Source of the DNA: Clostridium sp. CAG:433
GTDB taxonomy: Bacteria; Bacillota_I; Bacilli_A; RF39; UBA660
Assembly: GCA_000433675.1 (NCBI GenBank)
Contig: FR893558.1
Span: forward strand, 10,301 to 74,300
Reading direction: 5' to 3'
DNA length: 64,000 nt
Shown: piece after piece, positions 29,237-37,555 of the stretch
Layout of the letters: each line of letters starts with the position of its first letter
Position numbering within the stretch: position 1 is the first letter of the stretch
The notes under the pieces: model-generated
The model's input: only the letters and a program-made list of their open reading frames with translations
Database searches by the model: none
Told to the model about the DNA's origin: nothing
Program-made: the position numbers and the translations under genes

Positions 29237-29265
29237 TTGATAATAAATGATTATAATTGTAAAAT
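29237..29265 (+). promoter_or_regulatory. Putative SigA promoter of the prepilin-like gene
   Basis: TTGATA (29237-29242), 17-nt spacer, TAAAAT (29260-29265). A TATAAT at 29252-29257 is an alternative -10. Confidence 0.5.
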
Positions 29266-29289
29266 TATAAGTAGTAATAGGAGAGTAAT

Positions 29290-30456
29290 ATGAAGAAAAA
29301 AGGATTTACATTAATAGAATTATTAGCAGTAATAGTAATACTTGGAATAATAACTGTAATAGCAGTACCAAAAGTATTAGATATTATAAATAAATCAAAG
29401 GAGAGTGCGTCAAGTAGTAGTATTAAACTTGTAAAAGATGCGATTAAAACACAAGTAGCTGCAAGTGAATTAACAAATTCAGCATTTACAAAAGAAACTG
29501 ATGGATGTTATTTATTCAACTTTGATGATCAAACAAGTGGTAACGCAAAAGCACTAGAAATAAAAAATAAAGATAAAGTATCAGGAAGTATTAAATATTG
29601 TAATAATACTTTTACTGATGATACTTTAAAATTTGATGGTAATAGCATTAGTAAAGGTGATACAAAAAAGGCAATATGTAAAAGAGCTACAGTACTTCAT
29701 ACAGAAGAATGTACACAAACAGATTCACAATATTATTGTTCCGGTGCAGGATACACAAATAGTGGTTCAAAAGGAACAAGTACAATCACATATGGTAATC
29801 TAGGAACAAATGGAATATTAACTTCGGGAGACGCATTTGATTGTGATGTAAATGGTGATGGAATATATAATCCAGAAACAGAAAGATTTTATTATGTAAC
29901 AGATATGGACGATATAACAGCAGTATTAATATACTATAATAACGTTAGCGCAGGTAATCCAAGTAATACAAAAAACTATGCATATGATAGTTCAGGAGAA
30001 AATTGGCACGGACCAAGAACTGCGATAGAACAATTACCAACAACAAGTCAATGGAGTAATGTAAGATTAACAAATAATGTAAGACCAATAACAACAAATA
30101 CAGGGGGGAACACAACAGCAGGAGGGACATTACCAAGTAATTTTAGTTATGCAGGATATGCAGCAAGATTACTAACAATACAAGAAGTAAAAAAAGGAAC
30201 AGGATTAAGTAATATACCAACATTGCAAGTAGGAGAATTAGATAACTTTACTTATTTACTAGAAAACACAAAATTTGCAAATAATAGTAATGTTGCATGG
30301 GCATGGTGGTTAGAAAATTCTCTTTCCGATAATTCTGTGAATGCTTGGTTTACGTATGGTCATGGTCGCTATGTCAATTATAACACTGTTTCGGATGCTG
30401 TTGGCTATGCAGTTCGTCCAGCAATAGAAGTATCAAAAAGTAATATAGAATATTAA
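29290..30456 (+). CDS. Type IV prepilin-like surface protein with a variable-looking C-terminus
   Basis: The N-terminus is a class III prepilin signal: MKKKGFTLIELLAVIVILG, with the peptidase site after G and the usual Glu at +5, then a long hydrophobic helix. A processing peptidase and pilus ATPase are not in the window. The rest (to 388 aa) is an extracellular domain with paired cysteines (residues ~120-165). Near the C-terminus the pattern WWLENSLSDNSVNAWF...GYAVRPAIEVSKS resembles C-type-lectin/DUF6273-like ends of gut Bacillota surface proteins; that is from memory. The codon use changes sharply at 30319-30420 (see finding). A run of six G at 30103-30108 is also unusual for this genome. 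Confidence 0.75.
   Translation: MKKKGFTLIELLAVIVILGIITVIAVPKVLDIINKSKESASSSSIKLVKDAIKTQVAASELTNSAFTKETDGCYLFNFDDQTSGNAKALEIKNKDKVSGSIKYCNNTFTDDTLKFDGNSISKGDTKKAICKRATVLHTEECTQTDSQYYCSGAGYTNSGSKGTSTITYGNLGTNGILTSGDAFDCDVNGDGIYNPETERFYYVTDMDDITAVLIYYNNVSAGNPSNTKNYAYDSSGENWHGPRTAIEQLPTTSQWSNVRLTNNVRPITTNTGGNTTAGGTLPSNFSYAGYAARLLTIQEVKKGTGLSNIPTLQVGELDNFTYLLENTKFANNSNVAWAWWLENSLSDNSVNAWFTYGHGRYVNYNTVSDAVGYAVRPAIEVSKSNIEY
30319..30420 (+). other. Segment with foreign codon use inside the prepilin-like gene
   Basis: 34 codons with CGC, CGT, GTC, TCC, TCG, ACG, GGC and many T- or C-ending codons. The flanking codons use TTA, AGA, GCA, ACA and GTA. The frame is intact on both sides. Confidence 0.7.
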
Positions 30457-30489
30457 AAAGGTAAAACTTAAATTAAAGTTCTACCTTTT
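30456..30489. terminator. Bidirectional terminator
   Basis: AAAAGGTAAAACTT (30456-30469) and AAGTTCTACCTTTT (30476-30489), one mismatch, between convergent genes. Confidence 0.8.
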
Positions 30490-31423
30490 CTTTTTCTAAA
30501 AATTCTTTAAATTCTTCTTTAAATTTTACTAATTCTTTTTGTACTACATCAGGGTATACACTATTACAGTTTTTTATTGCTGCATATATATGTTTAAATG
30601 TAACTATATCTGAGTTTTCGAATCTAGCATATGTGAAGCATTTTGATAAAAGTGCTAATGAAACATCTGGGTATCTTGAATTATTTTCATAAACTCTTTT
30701 ATATTCACTTGTCATATCAACTATAAATTTACATACATTTTCTAAAACCCAATTAGTATATGGCCATCTAACACCAGTTGATTTTTCAATTTTCTTTGTT
30801 GTACCCATAAGAATCTTTACAGTTGTTTCTTGATCTGGTTCAGCAACTTCTATTCTTTCAAAACGTCTTAAGAATGCTTTATCTTTAAGTAAGTTTTCTT
30901 CAAATTCTTGAGTAGTAGTCGCACCAATTATTTTTATTTCACCTCTATCAAGTCCAGGTTTTAACATGTTTAGAAAGTCAACATCACCATTTTTTGATGC
31001 AGTAACAAGTGTATGTATTTCATCAATAAATAGAATTATATCTTTTTTACCCATTATTTCATTAATTAAAAGTTGAAGTTTAGAATCTTCAACACCATCA
31101 CTAGTGTATGTTCCAAGCAAAGAAGAAGTATTTATTTTATAAATCTTTGAATTAAGAAGTGCATTAGGTACTTCTTTTCTTTGAATTAAATAATTTAATC
31201 CTTCAACAATAGCAGTTTTACCTATACCTGGTTTACCTGTTAAAACAGCAGACTTTTCAGGACTAAGTAATACAAGTATTAATTTTTTTATTTCTTCTTC
31301 TCTAGCAATAGCGGGATTAGTAACATATTCTTTTTTACTTAGATCTTCAGCATAATTACTAAGCATACTAAATCCATTTGAAAATGGGCTAGGATTATAT
31401 TCCATAAAATCATTATTATCCAT
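30473..31423 (-). CDS. Single-domain ClpC/ClpA-like AAA+ ATPase
   Basis: One AAA+ module like the first ATPase ring of ClpA/ClpC: Walker A GKPGIGKT (~69), a pore-like KINTSSLLGTYTSDG, Walker B ILFIDEIHTLV (~128), sensor GATTTQEFEENL and arginines KAFLRRFERI. 316 aa only, so the N-domain, the second ATPase domain and the ClpP-contact loop of true Clp proteins are missing. The first ~40 residues (NPSPFSNGFSMLSNYA) are not a Clp N-domain. It probably remodels a partner protein; which one is unknown. It is transcribed alone, divergent from rsmE. Confidence 0.8.
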   Translation of the reverse strand: MDNNDFMEYNPSPFSNGFSMLSNYAEDLSKKEYVTNPAIAREEEIKKLILVLLSPEKSAVLTGKPGIGKTAIVEGLNYLIQRKEVPNALLNSKIYKINTSSLLGTYTSDGVEDSKLQLLINEIMGKKDIILFIDEIHTLVTASKNGDVDFLNMLKPGLDRGEIKIIGATTTQEFEENLLKDKAFLRRFERIEVAEPDQETTVKILMGTTKKIEKSTGVRWPYTNWVLENVCKFIVDMTSEYKRVYENNSRYPDVSLALLSKCFTYARFENSDIVTFKHIYAAIKNCNSVYPDVVQKELVKFKEEFKEFLEKEKVEL

Positions 31424-31515
31424 ATATCATTCTCCTTAACAATATTAGTATACCAAAATATGACATTTTTTACTAGTAAAATTTTGTAAAGAAACATAAA
31501 TGTTCGTAAAATTCA

Positions 31516-31544
31516 TTGTATATTATTTTTTTCTAATTTATAAT
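31516..31544 (+). promoter_or_regulatory. Putative SigA promoter for rsmE
   Basis: TTGTAT (31516-31521), 17-nt spacer, TATAAT (31539-31544). The -10 overlaps an ATG at 31543, so translation must begin at 31561. Confidence 0.55.
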
Positions 31545-31560
31545 GAAAGTGGTGATAAAT

Positions 31561-32268
31561 ATGCAGAGATATTTTGCAGTAGATAAAGATTTAAATATTA
31601 GTGATAAAGATAAACATCATATAATAAATGTAATGAGGATGAAAATAAATGACAGAATAGAAATTGTATATGATGAAAAAGTTTATTTGTGTGAAATAAA
31701 AGATATATCAAAAAAAGATGTAAGTTATAGTGTAAAAGATATTATTGATGTAAATAATGAACTTCCTGTAAAGGTAACAATAGCAGTTTCTTTAGTAAAT
31801 GAAAAGAAACTTGATTTTATTTTACAAAAGTGTACAGAACTTGGTATATATGATTTTATACTTGTAAGCTCTGATAGAAGTAAAATAAAAATTGATGGAA
31901 AAGAAAATAAGAAAATAGAGAGATGGAACACAATTACAAAGGAAGCAGCAGAACAATCTCATAGAAATATTAAGCCTATTATTAAAGGTATTATGTCTAT
32001 AGATGAAGTATCAAAATTGAATTATGATTTAAAACTTACATGCTCAACAAAAGAAAATGAAAAAACTATTAAAAATGTGTTACAAAATTCGACAAACTGT
32101 GATAGAATTATCATAGTGGTTGGTCCTGAAGGGGGCCTTACTATTTCTGAAGAAGAAAAATTAGAAAAAAATGGGTTTGTTCCAGTTACTTTAGGTAATT
32201 TAATTTTAAGAACTGAAACAGTTCCTATGTATATTATGAGTTTAATAAATTATGAGGTGGCATTATGA
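31561..32268 (+). CDS. rsmE: 16S rRNA (uracil-1498-N3)-methyltransferase
   Basis: RsmE methylates U1498 in the decoding centre. The typical start MQRYFAVDKD and the SPOUT knot are visible: KKLDFILQKCTELGIYDF, SDRSKI, ERWNTITKEAAEQSHRNIKP, and the SAM-binding IIIVVGPEGGLTISEE and LGNLILRTETVPMYIMS. 235 aa. It ends in TGA, overlapping the next ATG. In Bacillus rsmE follows dnaJ and prmA; here prmA is not present in between. Confidence 0.95.
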   Translation: MQRYFAVDKDLNISDKDKHHIINVMRMKINDRIEIVYDEKVYLCEIKDISKKDVSYSVKDIIDVNNELPVKVTIAVSLVNEKKLDFILQKCTELGIYDFILVSSDRSKIKIDGKENKKIERWNTITKEAAEQSHRNIKPIIKGIMSIDEVSKLNYDLKLTCSTKENEKTIKNVLQNSTNCDRIIIVVGPEGGLTISEEEKLEKNGFVPVTLGNLILRTETVPMYIMSLINYEVAL

Positions 32269-33068
32269 AAAATATGGGTTCAATATTATTTAAATTTTCA
32301 GATATGGATAAAAGTAGTCAAATATTATTATTTTTAATTGTGCTTGTATTTTTAATGCTTATAAGTATTACAGTTATTAATCTTATAACTAAAAAGAAAA
32401 ATAACAAATATGATATGGAAAACAGAAATATTAAAAGATATTCAGACTTAATAAAAGAAGAAGATAATGTGGAATCATCTATTACGCCAGCAAAAGTGGT
32501 TGAAGCAAAAAAAGAAATGCCAAAATTAATAGTTAAAGAAGAAAAGAAAAAAACTCCAGAAATTATAGAAAAATTAGATGAAGAAGAAATAGAATCTTTA
32601 GAAATAGAAGAACCAAAAGAAGAAGTAATTGTTACAAAACCAAGTAGTATTGAAGAAATATCAAAATTAATTGAAAATACACTAGAACAAGAACCTATTG
32701 ATTTAACTAATTTTGAAGAAGAACAAGAAAAAGATGCGATTATAAGTTATGATGAACTTGTTAAAAGAGCGGGTGCTAAAAAAATAATTTATAGAGCGGA
32801 AACAAAAGCAGAAGAAAAGAAAGAGCCTGTTAAGGTTATTAAAACAGAAAAAAAACAGGAACCATTTATTAATAAAAAAGGAGAATATGCTGGAACATTT
32901 AAGGCATCTCAAATAGTTTCACCAATATATGGTGTTAAGAAAAATGACGATATTAATGAAAATTTTATTGATTTAGAAGAGTTTAAATTAGATGAAACTA
33001 AAAGTGAAGAAGAAAGAGAAAATGAGTTTTTAGGAAACTTAAAAACATTTAGAAATAATCTTGACTAA
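32265..33068 (+). CDS. Membrane-anchored acidic protein of unknown function
   Basis: Overlaps rsmE by ATGA. One N-terminal membrane segment (~18-40, QILLFLIVLVFLMLISITVINLI) and then a long K/E-rich, low-complexity cytosolic part with the repeated pattern EEIE/KEEV. A conserved-looking stretch INKKGEYAGTFKASQIVSPIYGV lies near residue 205. Residues such as FKASQIVSPIYG recall segments in cell-division-associated membrane proteins of Bacillota, but I cannot assign it. 267 aa. Confidence 0.55.
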   Translation: MKNMGSILFKFSDMDKSSQILLFLIVLVFLMLISITVINLITKKKNNKYDMENRNIKRYSDLIKEEDNVESSITPAKVVEAKKEMPKLIVKEEKKKTPEIIEKLDEEEIESLEIEEPKEEVIVTKPSSIEEISKLIENTLEQEPIDLTNFEEEQEKDAIISYDELVKRAGAKKIIYRAETKAEEKKEPVKVIKTEKKQEPFINKKGEYAGTFKASQIVSPIYGVKKNDDINENFIDLEEFKLDETKSEEERENEFLGNLKTFRNNLD

Positions 33069-33088
33069 TTAAAAAGTTATGATATCAT

Positions 33089-33116
33089 AAAACAGTAATT
33101 ATTTACTGTTTTTGTT
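33089..33116 (+). terminator. Intrinsic terminator
   Basis: AAAACAGTAA (33089-33098), loop TTAT, TTACTGTTTT (33103-33112), then TGTTTT. Confidence 0.75.
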
Positions 33117-33133
33117 TTAAGAGGAGGTATATT

Positions 33134-34438
33134 ATGAAAGTTGGATTTTGTTCATTAGGTTGTAAAGTTAATGCATATGAAACAGAATACGCAATTAATG
33201 AATTTAAAAAAAGAGGTTATGAGATAGTATCTTTTGATGATTATGCAGATGTTTATGTAGTAAATACTTGTTCTGTTACTAATGCAAGTGATCAAAAAAG
33301 TAGAAAAATGCTTAGAAGTGCATGTAATAAAAATAAGAATGCTGTTGTTGTTGCAATGGGTTGTTATGCTCAGGTTAATTCAAAAGTAATAGAAGATATA
33401 GATGGTGTTTCAATAATTATAGGTAATAAAGATAAAAATAAAATAGTAGATTTAGTAGAAGAATATATAAAGAATAATAAAAAAATAGAAAATATTTATG
33501 ATTTATTTCATACATCTTTTGAAGATATGTATTTAGATAAATTTGAAAATCATACAAGAGCATTTGTTAAGATTCAAGATGGATGTAATAACTTTTGTTC
33601 ATATTGTATAATTCCATATACAAGAGGTAATGTAAGAAGTAAGAAAAAAGAAAATGTAATTAGTGAAATAAAAGCACTTGTTAAAAATGGTTATAAAGAA
33701 GTTGTATTAACTGGAATACATACAGGTCATTATGGTCAAGATTTAAAAGAATATGATTTTAGTGACTTACTTTTAGAGTTAGAACAAATAGATGGTTTAG
33801 AAAGAATTAGAATATCATCAATTGAAATAACAGAATTAACAGATAAATTTATGGATGTACTTAAAACAAGCAAAAAAATAGTTAATCATATTCATATTCC
33901 TCTTCAAAGTGGTTGTGATAAGATTTTAAAAGCAATGAATAGAAAATATGATATGCAGTATTTTATTAATAAAATAAATCAAATTAGAAGTATTAGAAAA
34001 GATATAGCAATAACAAGTGATGTTATAGTAGGTTTTCCAGGTGAAACAGATGAAGATTTTAATATAACAAAAGAAAATATTAAGAAAATTAAATTTACTG
34101 AACTTCATGTATTTCCATATTCAAAAAGAGAAGGTACACCAGCTGCGATTATGAAAAAACAAATAGATGGAAATATTAAAAAGCAAAGAGTAAAAGAATT
34201 AATTGAAGTAAGTGAAGAATTAAAAAATGAATACTATAAAAAATTTATAGGTAAATCTTTAGAAGTATTAGTTGAAACATATTCGGATGGATATTTAATT
34301 GGTCATTTATCAAACTATGGTAAAGTTAAATTTAAAGGTGATGAAAGTCTTTTACATAATCTAGTAATGGTTAAATTAAATGATTATATAAATGATGAAT
34401 TTATGGGTGGACTTATAAAAGAAGAAGTACAGGTTTAA
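33134..34438 (+). CDS. mtaB: tRNA t6A37 methylthiotransferase
   Basis: MtaB converts t6A37 to ms2t6A37 in tRNA-Lys. The N-terminal UPF0004 domain has three cluster cysteines (SLGCKVNAYE, NTCSVTNA, MGCYAQ). The radical-SAM motif is DGCNNFCSYCIIPYTRG (~144-160), followed by GIHTGHYG and a C-terminal TRAM domain. 434 aa. GAGGAGG ribosome site. The Bacillus order dnaJ-prmA-rsmE-mtaB is partly kept. Confidence 0.95.
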   Translation: MKVGFCSLGCKVNAYETEYAINEFKKRGYEIVSFDDYADVYVVNTCSVTNASDQKSRKMLRSACNKNKNAVVVAMGCYAQVNSKVIEDIDGVSIIIGNKDKNKIVDLVEEYIKNNKKIENIYDLFHTSFEDMYLDKFENHTRAFVKIQDGCNNFCSYCIIPYTRGNVRSKKKENVISEIKALVKNGYKEVVLTGIHTGHYGQDLKEYDFSDLLLELEQIDGLERIRISSIEITELTDKFMDVLKTSKKIVNHIHIPLQSGCDKILKAMNRKYDMQYFINKINQIRSIRKDIAITSDVIVGFPGETDEDFNITKENIKKIKFTELHVFPYSKREGTPAAIMKKQIDGNIKKQRVKELIEVSEELKNEYYKKFIGKSLEVLVETYSDGYLIGHLSNYGKVKFKGDESLLHNLVMVKLNDYINDEFMGGLIKEEVQV

Positions 34439-34439
34439 G

Positions 34440-34464
34440 AGGTTACAAAACGTAATCTTTTTTT
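34440..34464 (+). terminator. Intrinsic terminator of mtaB
   Basis: AGGTTAC (34440-34446), short loop, GTAATCT (34452-34458) with one G-U pair, then seven T. Confidence 0.7.
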
Positions 34465-34465
34465 C

Positions 34466-34494
34466 TTGAATTAATAAGTTTTTTATTATATAAT
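34466..34494 (+). promoter_or_regulatory. Strong SigA promoter
   Basis: TTGAAT (34466-34471), 17-nt spacer, TATAAT (34489-34494). The ATG is at 34519. Confidence 0.7.
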
Positions 34495-34518
34495 AATTTG
34501 CAAGAAAGAGATGATATT

Positions 34519-34995
34519 ATGAAATTGGTTACAAAATTTGTATGTAAATTTTTTAAAACTGACGACATAATACGTTATGTAATGGATTTTGATTCTGAAC
34601 TTAATAGTGAAGAAATTGATATACTTGTTAAAAAAATATGTAGTTCTAATAATTTTACTTATATATATTGGTTTACTTATGTTACTAAAAATTTAAGTGA
34701 AGAAAATAAAAAGACTTTAGTAAATGCTGTTTGTAATATGGAAAATTCAAAATCTATATATGTATTTGCAAAATATATCAAGGGTTTAAGTGAAGAAAAT
34801 AAAAAGGCTTTAAAAAGTGCTATATTAAGTTTAAATGATACAGAATTTATTGATAGATATGCATTATATGTTGATGAATCAATTATATTTGAAAAATATG
34901 GAACTATGGAAAACTTTCATATGCATTTAAATGAAGTAGAAACTAATAAAAAAGATAGTATATTAAAACATAAAAAATATGTTTATAAAATATAA
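34519..34995 (+). CDS. Hypothetical helical-repeat protein, 158 aa
   Basis: Not recognised. Two similar helices-turn units, LSEENKKTLVNAVCNMENSKSI and LSEENKKALKSAILSLNDTEF, suggest a short HEAT-like solenoid. The N-terminus (MKLVTKFVCKFFKTDDIIRYVM) is helical. No membrane segment. TTG at 34498 is in frame but lies at the predicted transcript start; ATG at 34519 has GATGAT upstream. It has its own promoter and terminator. Confidence 0.5.
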   Translation: MKLVTKFVCKFFKTDDIIRYVMDFDSELNSEEIDILVKKICSSNNFTYIYWFTYVTKNLSEENKKTLVNAVCNMENSKSIYVFAKYIKGLSEENKKALKSAILSLNDTEFIDRYALYVDESIIFEKYGTMENFHMHLNEVETNKKDSILKHKKYVYKI

Positions 34996-34996
34996 T

Positions 34997-35024
34997 AAGG
35001 TACTTAAAAAATGTACCTTTTTTT
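34997..35024 (+). terminator. Intrinsic terminator
   Basis: AAGGTAC (34997-35003), loop of 9, GTACCTT (35013-35019), then T. Confidence 0.75.
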
Positions 35025-35032
35025 GATATAAT
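35024..35032 (+). promoter_or_regulatory. Extended -10 promoter for recD2
   Basis: TG-A-TATAAT (35024-35032), 21 nt before the ATG at 35053. Confidence 0.5.
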
Positions 35033-35052
35033 TATGTTTAGTGAGGTTAAAT

Positions 35053-37245
35053 ATGAAAGACTATATAAAAGGAACATTTAAAAAAATTATATTTAAGTCA
35101 GATCAAAATTATATAATAGGTTTATTTAAAGTTAGTGATACAAATACTGCTGATTTAGAAGAATATATTGGTTCAACTATAACATTTACTGGGTATTTTC
35201 ATGAACTTACTATAGATGAAAAATACATGTTTTATGGTGAACTTGTAGATAATCCAAAATATGGACTTCAATATAAAGTAAATGAATATGAAAGAGTTAA
35301 ACCAGAGGGAAAAGATGCAATTATTGATTTTTTATCAAGTGATTTATTTCCTGGAGTAGGTGAAAAAAGTGCTAAACAAATAGTAAACATTTTAGGCGAT
35401 GATACATTAAATTTAATAATGGAAGATTATTCTAACCTTTTACTTGTACCAAATATGAAAGAATCGAAAGCAAAGAATATACATGATATATTAAGTAAGT
35501 ATAATGAAAGTTATGATACTATTATATATCTTACTTCAATAGGCTTTTCTATGAAAGATTCAATGCTTATATATAATAATTATAAAGAAATGACAAAATA
35601 TATAATAGAAGAAGATGTATATGCTCTAATAGATGATATTGATGAAATAAATTTTGCCAAAATAGAATTAGTTCGTAAAAATCTTAATATAAGTGATTTA
35701 GATGGAAGAAGAATTATGGCACTTGTTATATATGTAATGAACGATTTATGTTTTAAAAATGGAGATACGTTTCTTTACTTTGATGAAATATATGATGGAG
35801 TTATTAAGTTACTTGACTATGAATTTAGTAAAGACGAATTTTATGATATTTTAATAGAAATTGCAAATACGGGTAAAATAAAAATTGAAGAAGATGAATA
35901 TTACCTAAAAGAATATTTTGATTCAGAAAATAATATTGCAAATACAATTTATCATTTAACAAATAAAAATGATACAAAGTATAAAAAAATCGAAAAAGAA
36001 ATTGAGTCACTTGAAAATTATTTTGATGTTACTTATAACGAAAAACAAATTTTAGCAATTAAAAATGCTTATGAAAAAAATTTTAGTATAATAACAGGTG
36101 GACCAGGAACAGGTAAAACAACTATAATAAAAGCAATTGTAGAACTTTATAGAAGACTACATAAATATAGTTATGATGAGCTTACTAGTAAACTTATATT
36201 ACTTGCGCCAACTGGAAGAGCAGCTAAAAGAATGAGTGAATCATGTCTTCTTCCAGCGTATACAATACATAGGTTTTTAAAATGGAATAAAGAATCTAAT
36301 AAGTTTTTAGTAAATGAAAGTAATAAATCTAATGCAGAATTTGTAATAATAGATGAGGTAAGTATGATTGATGTTAACTTACTTGATAATTTATTTAAAG
36401 GTCTTAGTAAAAATATAAAAATAGTTATGATAGGTGATTATAATCAGCTTGAAAGCGTTGGACCTGGTAAAGTATTAAAAGATTTAATTGATAGTGATAT
36501 GATTAATGTAACTTTTTTAAATGAACTTTATAGACAAGATGAAAATTCTTATATAGCAACTCTTGCTTCAGAAATAAAGAAAAATGATTTAAGTGAAGAC
36601 TTTTTAACTAAAAAAGAAGATTATAGTTTTATAGAGGCAAATGCATCTAATTTAAAAAAATATATTGAAAAAGTATGTTTAATGGCAATAGAAAAAGGAT
36701 ATTCATCTGATGATATACAACTATTAGCGCCAATGTATAAAGGTGAAAATGGTATAGATAATTTAAATAAATTACTTCAAAGTATATTTAATCCTGATAG
36801 AGGACAAAATAGTATTGTATCAAAAGATGTAATTTATAGAGAAAATGATAAAATTTTACAACTTGAAAATGATCCTGATAATAATGTATTTAATGGTGAT
36901 ATTGGTTATATTATGGATATTACTGGAAGTACAATAACTGTAGATTTTGATGGTAATATTGTAAAGTATACACCAAAGGATTTCATTAAAATTAAACATG
37001 GATACGCTATAAGTATTCATAAAGCACAAGGTAGTGAATTTAAACTTGTTATTTTACCAATAATCTTTTCATACAGAATTATGCTTTATAAAAAAATAAT
37101 TTATACTGCAGTAACAAGAGCAAGAAATAATCTAACTATTATTGGTGATCCATCATCTTTTGTCTATGCAGTTAATAATGAAAATGTTTATGAAAGAAAA
37201 ACTAAATTAAAAGATAGATTATTATCATATTTAATGAATATTTAA
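35053..37245 (+). CDS. recD2: ATP-dependent DNA helicase RecD2
   Basis: A superfamily-1B 5'-3' helicase, the single-subunit RecD form found in bacteria without RecBC. The N-terminal extension with helix-hairpin-helix motifs (FPGVGEKSAKQIVNILGDD) is typical of RecD2. Helicase motifs: Walker A TGGPGTGKTTII (~352), LLAPTGRAAKRMSE (Ia), IIDEVSMIDVNLL (II), MIGDYNQLESVGPG (III), and ISIHKAQGSEF plus TAVTRARNNL near the C-terminus. 730 aa. A GTG at 35041 lies in the GAGGTTAA ribosome site; the ATG at 35053 is used. Confidence 0.95.
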   Translation: MKDYIKGTFKKIIFKSDQNYIIGLFKVSDTNTADLEEYIGSTITFTGYFHELTIDEKYMFYGELVDNPKYGLQYKVNEYERVKPEGKDAIIDFLSSDLFPGVGEKSAKQIVNILGDDTLNLIMEDYSNLLLVPNMKESKAKNIHDILSKYNESYDTIIYLTSIGFSMKDSMLIYNNYKEMTKYIIEEDVYALIDDIDEINFAKIELVRKNLNISDLDGRRIMALVIYVMNDLCFKNGDTFLYFDEIYDGVIKLLDYEFSKDEFYDILIEIANTGKIKIEEDEYYLKEYFDSENNIANTIYHLTNKNDTKYKKIEKEIESLENYFDVTYNEKQILAIKNAYEKNFSIITGGPGTGKTTIIKAIVELYRRLHKYSYDELTSKLILLAPTGRAAKRMSESCLLPAYTIHRFLKWNKESNKFLVNESNKSNAEFVIIDEVSMIDVNLLDNLFKGLSKNIKIVMIGDYNQLESVGPGKVLKDLIDSDMINVTFLNELYRQDENSYIATLASEIKKNDLSEDFLTKKEDYSFIEANASNLKKYIEKVCLMAIEKGYSSDDIQLLAPMYKGENGIDNLNKLLQSIFNPDRGQNSIVSKDVIYRENDKILQLENDPDNNVFNGDIGYIMDITGSTITVDFDGNIVKYTPKDFIKIKHGYAISIHKAQGSEFKLVILPIIFSYRIMLYKKIIYTAVTRARNNLTIIGDPSSFVYAVNNENVYERKTKLKDRLLSYLMNI

Positions 37246-37314
37246 TTCTCTTTAGTAAATAATATAAATGGCATTATATTTTGCCAAAATCAGATTATTA
37301 AAGAGGTGAAACAA

Positions 37315-37473
37315 ATGAAAAAAACACTAGGCATGATGGTACTTGGAGCCGGTATGGGTGCTGGAGCAGTTTATATGTATGACCAATATAAATCTGGTAA
37401 CTTAAATAAAATAGCTAAAAAGGTTAGTAAAGCCGGTAAAGATGTATCAAAAATGATAGATGATCTGAACTAA
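37315..37473 (+). CDS. Small glycine-zipper membrane-type protein, 52 aa
   Basis: ATG with an excellent AAAGAGGTGA site 9 nt upstream; 52 codons and TAA. The N-terminus MKKTLGMMVLGAGMGAGAVYMYDQY is hydrophobic with a G-x-x-x-G type spacing (GAGMGAGA) as in small membrane helices; the C-terminal half is basic and helical (LNKIAKKVSKAGKDVSKMIDDLN). It resembles small YtxH-like envelope proteins in layout. It has its own terminator, which makes it a real gene despite its size. Confidence 0.75.
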   Translation: MKKTLGMMVLGAGMGAGAVYMYDQYKSGNLNKIAKKVSKAGKDVSKMIDDLN

Positions 37474-37501
37474 GAAAAAATCAAATGATTTTTTCTTTTT
37501 T
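37474..37501 (+). terminator. Intrinsic terminator
   Basis: GAAAAAATCA (37474-37483) and TGATTTTTTC (37486-37495), then T run. Confidence 0.8.
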
Positions 37502-37555
37502 TATAAAATAATATGTTATAATATATATCCGTGTGTAAAGGAGGAAAAAAATAAA

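Noticed and set aside
33077..33090. Palindrome TTATGATATCATAA as an operator
   Set aside because: AT-rich and next to a terminator; chance occurrence is likely in this base composition.
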